In this document: piece by piece, positions 9,769-19,050 of the stretch
Layout: each line of letters begins with the position of its first letter
How positions within the stretch are numbered: position 1 is the stretch's first letter
Assembly: GCA_023412805.1 (NCBI GenBank)
Contig: JAEZRM010000048.1
Span: 1-64,000 of the forward strand
Source of the DNA: Pseudomonadota bacterium
GTDB lineage: Bacteria > Pseudomonadota > Alphaproteobacteria > Rhizobiales > Hyphomicrobiaceae
Direction: 5' to 3'
DNA length: 64,000 nt
Translations under genes and position numbers: made by a program
The notes under the pieces: generated by a model
The model's database searches: none
Told to the model about the DNA's origin: nothing
Seen by the model: the letters and a program-made list of their open reading frames with translations, nothing else

Positions 9769-11346
9769 ATGCTTAAGCTAGCACCCGTCAAGTCCGGTGC
9801 GTCGAAGCGATCGCGGACGATCGCCGGAGTAGCGGTCGCCGCCGCGCTTGGTGGCGCTCTCGTGGCCGCACCGCAGTTCGGCGTCCTCGCCCAGCAGCGC
9901 ACCGACGCCGCGCAGACCATTCAGACACCGTTCGGCCGCGCGCCGCTGAGCTTTGCCGATCTCGTCGAGAAGGTTAAGCCCGCGGTCGTGAGCATCCACG
10001 TGACGAACGGCGGCGAGAGGATGGCACGGCGCACACCATCCCGCCCTGGCCAGCCGAACGCACCTGGCGGCCGTGTCATGCCGGATCTTCCCGATGACCA
10101 TCCGCTGAACGAGTTCTTCCGCAATCTGCCGCGCGAGTTCGGCAATCGCGGTGGTGGCGCGCCGACGCCGCGTCCCTCGCTCGCGCAGGGCTCAGGCTTC
10201 GTCATCTCGGAGGACGGCTATGTGGTCACCAACAATCATGTGATCGATGGCGCCGAGAAGATCTCGGTGAGCTTCGACCGCGACAACAAATTCGATGCCG
10301 ACCTGGTCGGCACCGATGCGCGGACCGACATCGCACTCCTCAAGATCAAGGCTGACCGGAAGTTCGAGTTCGTCCGCTTCGCCGCCAAGGATTCGCGCGT
10401 CGGTGACTGGGCGATCGCGGTCGGCAACCCGTTCGGCCTCGGCGGCACGGTTACGGCCGGCATCGTCTCCGCCTCGGGCCGCGACATCGGCTCAGGCCCC
10501 TATGACTACCTCCAGATCGATGCCGCCGTGAACCGCGGCAACTCGGGTGGTCCGACATTCAACCTCGAAGGCGAAGTGATCGGCGTCAACACCGCGATCT
10601 ACAGCCCGTCAGGCGGCAACGTCGGCATCGCCTTCGCCATCCCTGCCAAGACCGCCAACGAAGTTGTCTCGCAGCTTCGCTCGCGGGGCAGCGTCAGCCG
10701 CGGCTGGCTCGGCGTGAAGATCGAGAACCTCAACGAGGACACGGCCTCGAGCCTCGGGCTCAGCCAGGCACGCGGCGCGCTCGTGAACGAGATCACGGTC
10801 GGCGGCCCGGCGGCAGCCTCTCAGCTTCGCGCCGGTGATGCGATCGTCTCCGTTGATGGCACCACCATCCGCGACAGCCGCGACCTTGCCCGCAAGATCG
10901 CAGAGTTCGCCCCCGGCACGACGGTGCGCATCGAGGTCATGCGCTATGGCAAAAGCGAGACCATCCCGGTAAAGCTCGGCACCTTCCCGTCGAATCCCGA
11001 TCTCGCAGCCCAGTCGCAGCCGACGCCTCGGTCGGAGGCCACGCCGACGCCGACCGTAACCGAGCTCGATCAGCTTGGACTCTCCCTGACGGCGGCAACG
11101 ACCAAGCCGGGCGAGACAGCCGAGGGCGTCGCTATTTCCGACGTGAAGTCGGGCTCCGATGCGGCCGGCAAGGGCCTCAAGAGCGGCGATGTCATCCTCG
11201 AGGTGCAGGGCCAGAAGGTCGCGAATGCCTCGGAGGTCGAAGCCGGTGTCAAGAAGGCCAAGACCGATGGCCGGCGCGCCGTGCTGCTCCGCGTGAAATC
11301 CGGTGACGTGCTCCGCTTCGTCGCCGTCCAGCTCAAGGCCAGCTGA
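9769..11346 (+). CDS. degP: Periplasmic Do-family serine endopeptidase (DegP/HtrA)
   Basis: 525 residues. A signal/anchor segment lies at about 18-38. The trypsin-like domain has His157 (NNHVID), Asp187 (RTDIALL) and Ser259 (RGNSGGP), and two PDZ domains follow at about 305-395 and 430-520. It degrades or refolds damaged envelope proteins. Start is the ATG after GAGAGGAAA; the frame is open 50 codons upstream without a plausible start. A two-component system follows immediately, an arrangement common in Rhizobiales that suggests envelope-stress regulation. Two hairpins after the stop probably separate the transcripts. Confidence 0.96.
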   Translation: MLKLAPVKSGASKRSRTIAGVAVAAALGGALVAAPQFGVLAQQRTDAAQTIQTPFGRAPLSFADLVEKVKPAVVSIHVTNGGERMARRTPSRPGQPNAPGGRVMPDLPDDHPLNEFFRNLPREFGNRGGGAPTPRPSLAQGSGFVISEDGYVVTNNHVIDGAEKISVSFDRDNKFDADLVGTDARTDIALLKIKADRKFEFVRFAAKDSRVGDWAIAVGNPFGLGGTVTAGIVSASGRDIGSGPYDYLQIDAAVNRGNSGGPTFNLEGEVIGVNTAIYSPSGGNVGIAFAIPAKTANEVVSQLRSRGSVSRGWLGVKIENLNEDTASSLGLSQARGALVNEITVGGPAAASQLRAGDAIVSVDGTTIRDSRDLARKIAEFAPGTTVRIEVMRYGKSETIPVKLGTFPSNPDLAAQSQPTPRSEATPTPTVTELDQLGLSLTAATTKPGETAEGVAISDVKSGSDAAGKGLKSGDVILEVQGQKVANASEVEAGVKKAKTDGRRAVLLRVKSGDVLRFVAVQLKAS

Positions 11347-11379
11347 GTGGGCTGCTCAGTAAGCCTGTAGCGACCGGCA

Positions 11380-11452
11380 TTGACGGCGTCCCCCCCACGC
11401 CGTCAAGGTTGGGTCGAAAGAGGAGCGTGCCGGGTCCCCCGCCTGGCACGCT
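11380..11452 (+). terminator. Two tandem hairpins after degP
   Basis: TTGACGGCGT/ACGCCGTCAA (11380-11389 with 11397-11406) forms a perfect 10-bp stem. AGCGTGCC/GGCACGCT (11424-11431 with 11445-11452) forms an 8-bp stem followed by TTTCC. They sit between degP and the response-regulator gene and probably end or attenuate the degP message. Confidence 0.6.
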
Positions 11453-11478
11453 TTCCTGCATCGCGAGGTCGCTCAACC

Positions 11479-12159
11479 ATGCGTGTGCTCGTTATCGAGG
11501 ACAACCGCGAAACCGCCCAGTTCGTGCAGCGCGGCCTGCGTGAGGCAAGCCATGCCGCCGAGATCGCCGAGGATGGCGAGGTCGGCCTCGCACTCGCGCG
11601 CGCCGGCGGCTATGACCTGCTCATCGTCGATCGGATGCTGCCGCACCTCGACGGCCTCACGCTCATCCAGACGCTGCGCGCCGAGGGGAATCGCACGCCC
11701 GTGCTCATCCTCTCGGCCATGAGCCACGTCGACGATCGCGTGAAAGGACTGCGCGCTGGCGGCGACGACTACCTGACGAAGCCCTTTGCCCTCGCCGAGC
11801 TCATCGCCCGTGTCGAAGTGCTCGCGCGCCGGCGCCAGCCCGAGGAGCAGACGACGCGCTATGTCGTCGGCGACCTCGTTCTCGATCGCCTGACGCACAA
11901 GGTCATGCGTGGCAGCGAGGCTATTATTCTGCAGCCGCGCGAATTCCGCCTCCTCGAGTATCTCATGCGCAATGCAGGGCAGGTGGTCACGCGCACAATG
12001 CTGCTCGAGAACGTGTGGGACTATCACTTCGATCCGCAGACCAATGTCATCGACGTCCATATCTCGCGCCTCAGAGGAAAGATCGACCGCAACTTCGATC
12101 GCCCGCTGCTGCACACCGTGCGTGGCGCCGGCTATATGATGCGCGACGGCGTCGAGTAG
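11479..12159 (+). CDS. OmpR/PhoB-family response regulator
   Basis: 226 residues. The receiver domain has the acidic pair in VIEDNRE, the phospho-acceptor Asp51 (LLIVDRMLP) and the conserved Lys in TKPFAL. A winged-helix DNA-binding domain follows (about 130-220; REFRLLEYL, TNVIDVHISRLRGKI). Start is the ATG before RVLVIED; an upstream extension of the frame is not family-like. The histidine kinase gene begins 4 bases after its stop, so the two are co-expressed. Position after degP suggests control of envelope proteases, but no operator is visible. Confidence 0.95.
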   Translation: MRVLVIEDNRETAQFVQRGLREASHAAEIAEDGEVGLALARAGGYDLLIVDRMLPHLDGLTLIQTLRAEGNRTPVLILSAMSHVDDRVKGLRAGGDDYLTKPFALAELIARVEVLARRRQPEEQTTRYVVGDLVLDRLTHKVMRGSEAIILQPREFRLLEYLMRNAGQVVTRTMLLENVWDYHFDPQTNVIDVHISRLRGKIDRNFDRPLLHTVRGAGYMMRDGVE

Positions 12160-12163
12160 GCTG

Positions 12164-13675
12164 ATGCGTCCATTTGCGCCCACAGCCGCGCGTCCTGCGC
12201 GCTTCTGGCGGACAACGACCTTTCGTGCAGCGGCCGTCGCGACGCTCGCCCTTGCCATCACGGCGATCCTCGTCGTCACCTTCGTCACGCGTGCGACGAA
12301 CGATGCCATGAGCCGCGCAACAATCGCGGAGCTTGACCGCGAAGGCACTGCACTTCACCGCATCTACGGCCGCGGCGGCCTCGACGATCTCCTGCGCTCG
12401 CTCCAGGGGCGCATCGACGCCGGCGACATGCATCTCTACGCCCTCATCGATGCGGACAAGCGGGTAATCGCCGGAAACCTCGCCGAACCTCCCGCCTTTT
12501 CGAACGAGTCGCGAGGCGGCGGCACTTTCCGCTATCGCCCGCCGCAGGATGCCGCCCACATGCCGGAGCGGCTTGCGGCTGGGCGTGTGTTCGCGCTTCC
12601 GAACGGCCTCGCGCTCACTGTCGCTCGGGACATCGAACCACAGCGAACGTATCTCGCCGCCACTAACCGCACGCTCGGCCTCGGCATCGGGCTCCTCGCC
12701 CTCGTCGGCCTTGCTGCGGGTGTCGCGCTCAGCCGCCATATCCTGAAGCGCGTCGACGCCATGACCGCCGCCAGCCGTTCCATCATGGCGGGCAATCTCG
12801 CCGAGCGCCTGCCGCGCACAGATAGCGACGACGAACTCGACCGGCTGGCCGCGAGCCTCAATGCCATGCTCGATCGCATCGAGCTGCTCATGGCCGGCAT
12901 GAAGGAAGTCTCGGACAATATTGCCCATGATCTCAAGACGCCGCTCAACCGTTTGCGCAATCGCGCGGAGGCAGCGCTCGCGGACCAGCGCGGCGGGGCC
13001 GCATGGCGCGCCGGCCTCGAGCACACGATCGAAGACGCCGACGAACTGATGAAGACCTTCAACGCGCTCCTTCTCATCGCGCGCCTAGAGGCCGGCGCGG
13101 TCGAGAACACGATGGCACCGGTCGAGATCGGCGCGATGGTCGAGGATCTGGCAGAGTTGTACGAGCCAGCGGCCGAAGAGGCAGGTCTCACGCTCGAATG
13201 GCGCGACGGCGCGGGTGCACCCGTTTACGTGCGCGCCAATCGCCAGCTCCTGGGGCAGGCCATCGCCAACCTCATCGAGAATGCCATCAAATACGGAGCG
13301 GCCGGCGATGATGCCGCGACGCTGAGCCATCGCTCGACAATCTCCGTCGTGCTCACACCCAAGCAAGGCACCGTAGAAATCGCCGTCGCCGATCGCGGTC
13401 CCGGCATCGCGGCCGAGGATCGCGAACGCGCGCTGCGTCGTTTCGTACGCCTCGAAGCGAGCCGAACGAAGCCCGGCACCGGGCTCGGCCTCAGCCTCGT
13501 CGCGGCCGTCGCGCGCCTGCACGAGGGCACCCTCCGCCTCGAAGACAACCGGCCGGGCTTGCGCGTACTCCTCTCGCTGCCGATGATGGCCGCCCCCGCG
13601 GCCGGCAATGCCGCGGACAATGAGCCACCGCGGGAAGAGGACGAGGGCGCATGGCGGAAGGCGCAGGTCAATTGA
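12164..13675 (+). CDS. Sensor histidine kinase
   Basis: 503 residues. Two membrane segments (about 22-42 and 170-190) flank a periplasmic sensor domain of about 125 residues. A HAMP linker (about 190-243), the H-box SDNIAHDLKTPLNRL with phospho-acceptor His255, and an HATPase_c domain (NLIENAIKYG N-box, DRGPGI G1 box, GTGLGLSLV G2 box) follow. It should phosphorylate the regulator encoded just upstream. The signal is unknown; the periplasmic part has no recognisable ligand fold. Its 3' end overlaps glnE by 25 bases. Confidence 0.93.
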   Translation: MRPFAPTAARPARFWRTTTFRAAAVATLALAITAILVVTFVTRATNDAMSRATIAELDREGTALHRIYGRGGLDDLLRSLQGRIDAGDMHLYALIDADKRVIAGNLAEPPAFSNESRGGGTFRYRPPQDAAHMPERLAAGRVFALPNGLALTVARDIEPQRTYLAATNRTLGLGIGLLALVGLAAGVALSRHILKRVDAMTAASRSIMAGNLAERLPRTDSDDELDRLAASLNAMLDRIELLMAGMKEVSDNIAHDLKTPLNRLRNRAEAALADQRGGAAWRAGLEHTIEDADELMKTFNALLLIARLEAGAVENTMAPVEIGAMVEDLAELYEPAAEEAGLTLEWRDGAGAPVYVRANRQLLGQAIANLIENAIKYGAAGDDAATLSHRSTISVVLTPKQGTVEIAVADRGPGIAAEDRERALRRFVRLEASRTKPGTGLGLSLVAAVARLHEGTLRLEDNRPGLRVLLSLPMMAAPAAGNAADNEPPREEDEGAWRKAQVN

Positions 13676-16584
13676 GGCCGCTCTGGCAGCGGATCGTCGA
13701 GATTCCGCTCGCCTTCGATGCGCGGCTCGCAGCGGACCGGCTCACCGAGCTGGAGGCGGCGGCACCCGCCGAGCTTGCCGGTATCCTCGCCGATCCCGCT
13801 GTGCGCGATCTTCTTGCCGGCACACTTGGCAGCTCGCCCTATCTTTCGCATCTCATTCTGCGCGATCCGGTACGCCTCACGCGCATCCTCGCCAGCGCGC
13901 CCGAAACGCGCATGGCCGAACTCGGCCGCGCGCTCGATGGCGATATCCTCACAGCGACGTCTCAAGCCGATGCCATGCGCATCCTGCGCCAATACAAATC
14001 CGAAGTGGCACTGCTCGTGGCGCTAGCGGATCTCTCAGGCGCATGGCCTGTCATGACGGTCACGGGCGCACTCAGCGACTCGGCCGACGCGAGCACGGCA
14101 GCCGCCGTGCGCTTTCTCTTCAATGCGGCGATCGCCAAGGGCGATTGGCTCGGCACTGCCGGCGCCAACGCCGAAGCCGACACCGGCTACATCGTCATCG
14201 GCATGGGCAAGCATGGTGCCCTCGAACTCAACTATTCGAGCGACATCGATCTCATCGTCTTCTTCGAGCCGGAGCTCGTGAAGCTGCGCGTGGGCCTCGA
14301 GCCTCTCGCCTTCTTCGTGCGCATGACGCGCGATCTCGTGCGCCTCATGCAGGAGCGCACGGGCGACGGCTACGTTTTCCGCACGGACCTGCGCCTGCGT
14401 CCCGATCCGGGCGCCACGCAGGTTGCGATCTCGACGGATGCGGCGCTCAACTACTACGAGAGCTTTGGCCAGAACTGGGAGCGCGCCGCCATGATCAAGG
14501 CGCGCGCCGTCGCAGGTGACATTCCGGCGGGTGAAGCCTTCATCAAGGAGCTCGCGCCGTTCGTATGGCGCAAGTACCTCGACTTCGCCGCCATCGCCGA
14601 CATTCATGCCATGAAGCGGCAGATCCATGCATTCAAGGGCTTCGGCGAGATCGGCGTTGCCGGCCACAACATCAAGGTCGGCCGCGGCGGCATTCGCGAG
14701 ATCGAGTTCTTCGCACAGACCCAGCAGCTCATTGCAGGCGGTCGCCAGATCGACCTGCGCCAGCCCGACACGATCGGCGCGCTCAACAATCTGACGACGC
14801 GCGGGTGGATCCAGCCGCTCGTGCGAGACGAGCTTACGGAAAGCTATCTCTTCCTGCGCCGCACCGAGCATCGGTTGCAGATGATCGCCGACGAGCAGAC
14901 GCAGACATTGCCGGCCGATACCGAAGGTCTGCTGCGGCTTTCGCGCTTTGCCGGCTTCGAGGACACAGCCGCCTTCTCAGCCGCTCTCGTCGCGCATCTC
15001 GAACGCGTACAGCGCCACTACGGCGCGCTCTTCGAGGACGTGCCGGAGCTGACGCGCGGCGATGCCAATATGGTTTTTGCCGGCGAGCAGGATGACCCCG
15101 GCACCGTCGAAGCGCTCATCAAGATGGGCTACAAGCGTCCGTCGGATATCATCGGCGCTGTGCGCGGCTGGCATCATGGGCGCTATCAGGCCGTGCGCAC
15201 GCCCCGCGCTCGCGAGCTTCTGACCGAAGTGCAGCCGACACTTATCGAGGCACTGTCGCGCACGAGCGATCCCGATCAGGCCTTCATCGGTTTCGATCGC
15301 TTTGTTTCGCAGCTTCCATCGGGCGTGCAGCTCTTCTCGCTTCTGCGCAACAATCCGCGCCTCCTGCGCCTCGTCGCCGATATCATGGGCTCCGCGCCGC
15401 GCCTCGCGGGCATCATGAGCCGCCGCCGACGCGTGCTCGATGCCGTGCTCGATCCGGGCTTTTTCGGCAGCCTGCCCGATGCCAATGCCCTCGCGCGGAT
15501 CGTCGACGCGGAGATCGCAGCCGCGACCGACTACCAGGATGCGCTCGATCGCGCCCGTGTCGTCGGCAGCGAGCAGGCCTTCCTGATCGGCGTGCGCGTA
15601 CTCTCAGGGACCATCACCGCCGCGCAGGCGGGTGGCGCCTATGCCGCGCTCGCGGAGCATTTGATCACGGCTCTGCAGAACCAGGTCGAGCGCGAGCTCG
15701 TCGCGCAGAGTGGCCACGTGGTGGGTGGCGCTGCCGTGGTCGTTGCCATGGGCAAGCTTGGCGGACGCGAGATGACCGCCGCGTCGGATCTCGACCTCAT
15801 TCTCGTTTATGATTTCGACCCGGCCATCCAGCAGTCCGACGGCGCGCGCCCGCTCGCACCGAGCCAATATTACACGCGCTTCACACAGCGCCTGATCACG
15901 GCACTCTCCTCGCCCACAGCGGAGGGCTCGCTGTACGAAGTGGACATGCGCCTGCGGCCTTCCGGCCAGAAGGGCCCGGTCGCGACGCAGCTCACCAGCT
16001 TCGAGCATTATCAGGAGAACGAGGCCTGGACTTGGGAGCACATGGCGCTCACGCGGGCCCGCGTAATTTCGGGTCCCGATGACCTGCGCACGCGCGTCGA
16101 AGCCGCCATTCGCCATGCGTTGCTGCGACCACGCGACCGCACGAAGCTCGCGACCGACGTCCGCGACATGCGCGAGCGCATTGCCAAGGAAAAGGGCACC
16201 GAGGACATCTGGGAGCTGAAGCAGGTCCGTGGTGGCCTGGTCGACATCGAGTTCATCGCCCAGTTCCTTCAGCTCGCTCATGCTGATACGCACGCCGAGG
16301 TGCTCGATCAGAACACGATCGGTGCACTCCGCAAGCTCGCCGCTGCGGGGCTGCTCAGCGCGCCGCACGCCGATGTCCTCATCCCGGCCGCGGTCCTCGT
16401 GCACAACCTGACCGAGGTGCTGCGTCTCTGCCTCGACGGTCCTTTCGATCCCGCCAAAGCACCGGACGGCCTCCGCGAGCTCCTTACACGAGCGGGCGAC
16501 GCGCCGGATTTCGCGCGTCTCGAAGCAGCCCTGCGGGCGACGCTCGCCGAGGTTGCGGGACTTTTCGACGTCATCGTCGCCTGA
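13651..16584 (+). CDS. glnE: Bifunctional glutamine synthetase adenylyltransferase/deadenylylase
   Basis: 977 residues, full length for GlnE. Two nucleotidyltransferase domains are present: the N-terminal deadenylylase with GMGKHGALELNYSSDIDL and the C-terminal adenylyltransferase with AMGKLGGREMTAASDLDL, each followed by its GlnE-type helical domain. It tunes glutamine synthetase activity to nitrogen status in response to PII proteins. Start ATG 13651 lies inside the end of the kinase gene (25-base overlap), so translation is probably coupled. glnE after the kinase is a familiar Rhizobiales order and need not mean functional linkage. Confidence 0.96.
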   Translation: MAEGAGQLRPLWQRIVEIPLAFDARLAADRLTELEAAAPAELAGILADPAVRDLLAGTLGSSPYLSHLILRDPVRLTRILASAPETRMAELGRALDGDILTATSQADAMRILRQYKSEVALLVALADLSGAWPVMTVTGALSDSADASTAAAVRFLFNAAIAKGDWLGTAGANAEADTGYIVIGMGKHGALELNYSSDIDLIVFFEPELVKLRVGLEPLAFFVRMTRDLVRLMQERTGDGYVFRTDLRLRPDPGATQVAISTDAALNYYESFGQNWERAAMIKARAVAGDIPAGEAFIKELAPFVWRKYLDFAAIADIHAMKRQIHAFKGFGEIGVAGHNIKVGRGGIREIEFFAQTQQLIAGGRQIDLRQPDTIGALNNLTTRGWIQPLVRDELTESYLFLRRTEHRLQMIADEQTQTLPADTEGLLRLSRFAGFEDTAAFSAALVAHLERVQRHYGALFEDVPELTRGDANMVFAGEQDDPGTVEALIKMGYKRPSDIIGAVRGWHHGRYQAVRTPRARELLTEVQPTLIEALSRTSDPDQAFIGFDRFVSQLPSGVQLFSLLRNNPRLLRLVADIMGSAPRLAGIMSRRRRVLDAVLDPGFFGSLPDANALARIVDAEIAAATDYQDALDRARVVGSEQAFLIGVRVLSGTITAAQAGGAYAALAEHLITALQNQVERELVAQSGHVVGGAAVVVAMGKLGGREMTAASDLDLILVYDFDPAIQQSDGARPLAPSQYYTRFTQRLITALSSPTAEGSLYEVDMRLRPSGQKGPVATQLTSFEHYQENEAWTWEHMALTRARVISGPDDLRTRVEAAIRHALLRPRDRTKLATDVRDMRERIAKEKGTEDIWELKQVRGGLVDIEFIAQFLQLAHADTHAEVLDQNTIGALRKLAAAGLLSAPHADVLIPAAVLVHNLTEVLRLCLDGPFDPAKAPDGLRELLTRAGDAPDFARLEAALRATLAEVAGLFDVIVA

Positions 16585-16642
16585 ACGATAGTCAGAATAC
16601 CGCAATAATACGGCGACGGATTTCACGCGCAGGCGACGTTTC

Positions 16643-16671
16643 CTCCTCGAAAGCAGATTGAACTCGAGGAG
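16643..16671 (+). promoter_or_regulatory. Hairpin sequestering the EF-hand gene's ribosome-binding site
   Basis: CTCCTCGA (16643-16650) is perfectly complementary to TCGAGGAG (16664-16671). The second arm contains the Shine-Dalgarno GAGGAG, 8 bases before the ATG at 16680. Folding would hide the ribosome-binding site, as in RNA thermometers and other translational switches. Confidence 0.5.
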
Positions 16672-16679
16672 TTCCCGTA

Positions 16680-17630
16680 ATGTCCAAGAAGAAGGTGCTC
16701 ATCGTCGCCGCGGTTTTGCTCGCCGGCGGTGCGGCCATCGCCGTCTCTGCGCCCGGTCAGCGCCTGCACGATCGAATGATGGATCGCTGGTCTCATGGCG
16801 GGCACGGCCCCGGCATGATGGGCGGCTTCATGGGGCTCGGCCGCGGCGAGATCACCCGGGCCGATTTTGACGCGAAGGTGCGAGAGCGGTTCGCCCGTTT
16901 CGACCTCAACAGCGACGGCGTCGTGGATGTCGCGGAGATCGAGGCAGCCCTCGCCAAGGGCGGTAAGCATCATCATCGTGGCATGCGCGAGCGCCGCGCC
17001 GATCGTGGAGACGCCACCAAGGGCGAGCGCCGGCGTGATCGCTCCATGACCAAATCCGAATTCCTCGACGAGGTCCGCCGCCGCTTCGCTGTTGCGGATC
17101 TCGACAGCGACGGCCGGATCAGCGACGCCGATCTGCCGCCGAACATGCGCGGCCGCGATGCCCTCTCCCGCCTTTCGGGCGAGCAGGGCCGCATGATGCG
17201 CGGCCATCGCGGTGGCCCGCGCCTCGGCTTCCTGCGTGGCGCCAACGTCGACAAGGACGGCGGCATATCGCTCGACGAAGCCCTTCGCGTGGCCAGTGAG
17301 CGCTTCGACCGCATGGACCGCAACAAGGACGGCACGCTGGATCGCGCCGACCGGCAGGCCTTCGCCAAGGAAATGACCGACTATCGCGTGAAGCGCGTGC
17401 TGCATCGCTTCGGTGCAACCACGGATGGCAAGATCACGCGCGAGCAGGCCTTCAAGGTCGCCGGCGAGATGTTCGATCGCATGGATCGCAACAAGGACGG
17501 GACCATCTCGCGGGGCGAGCGCCCGCGCGGCTGGCATCGTCATCGCGGGCATGACGGCGAGCGTCATCACTGGCGCGGACGCGATCGCGGCGGGGAGCGC
17601 GCTCCGGACGTCGAGCCGAAGAAGATCTGA
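16680..17630 (+). CDS. Secreted multi-EF-hand calcium-binding protein
   Basis: 316 residues with an N-terminal signal peptide or anchor (about 5-24). Five good EF-hand loops start at residues 75 (DLNSDGVVDVAE), 140 (DLDSDGRISDAD), 189 (NVDKDGGISLDE), 213 (DRNKDGTLDRAD) and 269 (DRNKDGTISRGE). A degenerate sixth at 245 lacks the first Asp. Linkers and tail are rich in His, Arg and Gly, which might also bind transition metals. It probably senses or buffers Ca2+ or other divalent metal in the periplasm. It lies directly upstream of an ECF sigma/anti-sigma/metal-sensor set. A hairpin covers its ribosome-binding site, and a strong hairpin follows the stop. Confidence 0.85.
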   Translation: MSKKKVLIVAAVLLAGGAAIAVSAPGQRLHDRMMDRWSHGGHGPGMMGGFMGLGRGEITRADFDAKVRERFARFDLNSDGVVDVAEIEAALAKGGKHHHRGMRERRADRGDATKGERRRDRSMTKSEFLDEVRRRFAVADLDSDGRISDADLPPNMRGRDALSRLSGEQGRMMRGHRGGPRLGFLRGANVDKDGGISLDEALRVASERFDRMDRNKDGTLDRADRQAFAKEMTDYRVKRVLHRFGATTDGKITREQAFKVAGEMFDRMDRNKDGTISRGERPRGWHRHRGHDGERHHWRGRDRGGERAPDVEPKKI

Positions 17631-17639
17631 CGACTGCCT

Positions 17640-17681
17640 CCGCTTCCGGCTGGGCAGCTTGGCTCCCAGCGCCGGAAGCGG
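17640..17681 (+). terminator. Strong hairpin after the EF-hand gene
   Basis: An 11-bp stem CCGCTTCCGGC/GCCGGAAGCGG with an inner TGGG/CCCA stem lies within 10 bases of the EF-hand stop codon. It is followed by CAACGAAAA and not by a T-tract, so it may attenuate and not fully end transcription into the sigma-factor gene. Confidence 0.6.
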
Positions 17682-17703
17682 GCAACGAAAAGGCGAGGCA
17701 CAC

Positions 17704-18378
17704 ATGCGCGCGCTGAGTTACACTCCTGAGGTGGGGACGACCGTAGGGAGCCGTCGCGTGACGCGCGTGCACGATAGCGGTCCAGGACCGGGCAACCGGC
17801 CGGGACCGGAAGCGGGGACGGCTGCCGAAGAGGCCGCCGTTCTCGCACGTATTCGCGCCGGCGACAGCGCTGCCTTCCGCGTGCTGATCGATCGCCACAC
17901 CGCGGTCTTGCTGGCTGTGGCGCGGCGCATGCTGAAGGTGGACGGCGATGCCGAGGACATCGTGCAGGAGGCGCTCGTGCGCGTCTGGCACCACGCCGGC
18001 ACGCTGGAGCTCGGCCCTGGAGGCCTCAGGCCCTGGTTGAGGCGCGTGGTCACGAACCTTTGCCTCGACCACCTGCGCCGCCATCGCCTGACGAGTGTGG
18101 TCGCGGACGTTCCCGAGACACCCGAGCCGCCCGAACAGAGCCGCGGGCTCGAGGAAGCAGATCTTTCCAAGCGCGTCAGCGAGGCGCTGGACGCACTTCC
18201 CGAGCGCCAGCGTGTCGCGCTTACGCTGTTCCACTACGAAGGCTTGAGCCAGATCGAAGTGGGCGACATGCTCGGAATATCGGACGAAGCCGTCGAATCG
18301 CTCCTCGCGCGCGCCCGGCGGTCGTTGAAGGCGGCACTGAAAGATGAGTGGCGGCAGTTGCTGCCGGACGAAGAGTAA
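17704..18378 (+). CDS. ECF-type RNA polymerase sigma factor
   Basis: 224 residues. Sigma region 2 (about 45-110: RMLKVDGDAEDIVQEALVRV, then LRRVVTNLCLDHLRR) and region 4 (about 165-215: LPERQRVALTLFHYEGLSQIEVGDMLGIS, shortened here to its key words) are present without regions 1 or 3, as in ECF factors. Start ATG 17704 has GGCGAGGC upstream; an earlier in-frame extension overlaps the EF-hand gene and is not sigma-like. The next two genes encode a one-pass membrane protein and a Spy/CnrX-like periplasmic protein, so this resembles the CnrH position of a cnrYXH-type trans-envelope switch. Confidence 0.9.
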   Translation: MRALSYTPEVGTTVGSRRVTRVHDSGPGPGNRPGPEAGTAAEEAAVLARIRAGDSAAFRVLIDRHTAVLLAVARRMLKVDGDAEDIVQEALVRVWHHAGTLELGPGGLRPWLRRVVTNLCLDHLRRHRLTSVVADVPETPEPPEQSRGLEEADLSKRVSEALDALPERQRVALTLFHYEGLSQIEVGDMLGISDEAVESLLARARRSLKAALKDEWRQLLPDEE

Positions 18379-18420
18379 TTCGAAGGCACGAGAGGCGGGG
18401 CGCGACATGCGCCTCGAAGG

Positions 18421-19050
18421 ATGATGACGAGCGAGAAGAGGCTGGCCGAGCTTACGGCATTCGAGAACGTGCTCGACACGTTCGGCGGCAATCCGGCCCG
18501 CTGGCCGGCGGAGAGGCGCGGGCAGCTCATGAGCCTTGCCGCGGCCGATGCCGATGCGGCACGGCTGCTGCGCGAGGCCAAGGCCCTCGATGCCGTCCTC
18601 ACGAAAGCTGCCGGCCCGCCGGTCGGCGACACGCGCGCGCTTGCAGATCGTATTGCCGCTGCGGTCGCCAATACGGCTCCCGGACAGCCGATGCGCACCG
18701 AGCACGGAGCGGATCAGCGTCATGGCCAGGGCCCTGGATCGCCGGAAAACACCTCGGGCGTGGTCATCGCGTGGCCGCGCACCGGCGAGAGCTCGCGCAT
18801 GACCGAGCAGGCGGCGGCACTTGCCGGATCGATGCCGCGGCGTGAGCGCGTATCGGGCGGCTGGCGGACCGCGGCGATGCTCGCCGCATCATTGATGCTC
18901 GGTCTCTTCGTCGGCGTGGCGGATCTCGTGCCGTCGAGCGTCTCCGAGATTGTCGCAGCGGCCACGACTGGCGACGACAGCGCCTCCCAGGCGATCGCCT
19001 TCCTGAACGGCGAAGGGCTTCTCGAGATGATCGAGGAGGAGTTCCTATGA
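18421..19050 (+). CDS. Probable membrane-anchored anti-sigma factor
   Basis: 209 residues. The N-terminal cytoplasmic part (about 1-145) is charged and starts with a helix containing FGGNPARWP. One hydrophobic segment (about 149-170) would place a short C-terminal tail in the periplasm. I recognise no zinc-binding ZAS motif, so the anti-sigma call comes from position: directly after the ECF sigma gene and overlapping the periplasmic sensor gene by 4 bases (ATGA). CnrY-like proteins have this topology. It could instead be an unrelated small membrane protein. Confidence 0.6.
   Translation: MMTSEKRLAELTAFENVLDTFGGNPARWPAERRGQLMSLAAADADAARLLREAKALDAVLTKAAGPPVGDTRALADRIAAAVANTAPGQPMRTEHGADQRHGQGPGSPENTSGVVIAWPRTGESSRMTEQAAALAGSMPRRERVSGGWRTAAMLAASLMLGLFVGVADLVPSSVSEIVAAATTGDDSASQAIAFLNGEGLLEMIEEEFL

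Noticed and set aside
13003..13311. Arg-rich open frames inside the histidine kinase, glnE and other high-GC genes
   Set aside because: They are off-frame readings of GC-rich codons with no start signals or family similarity.
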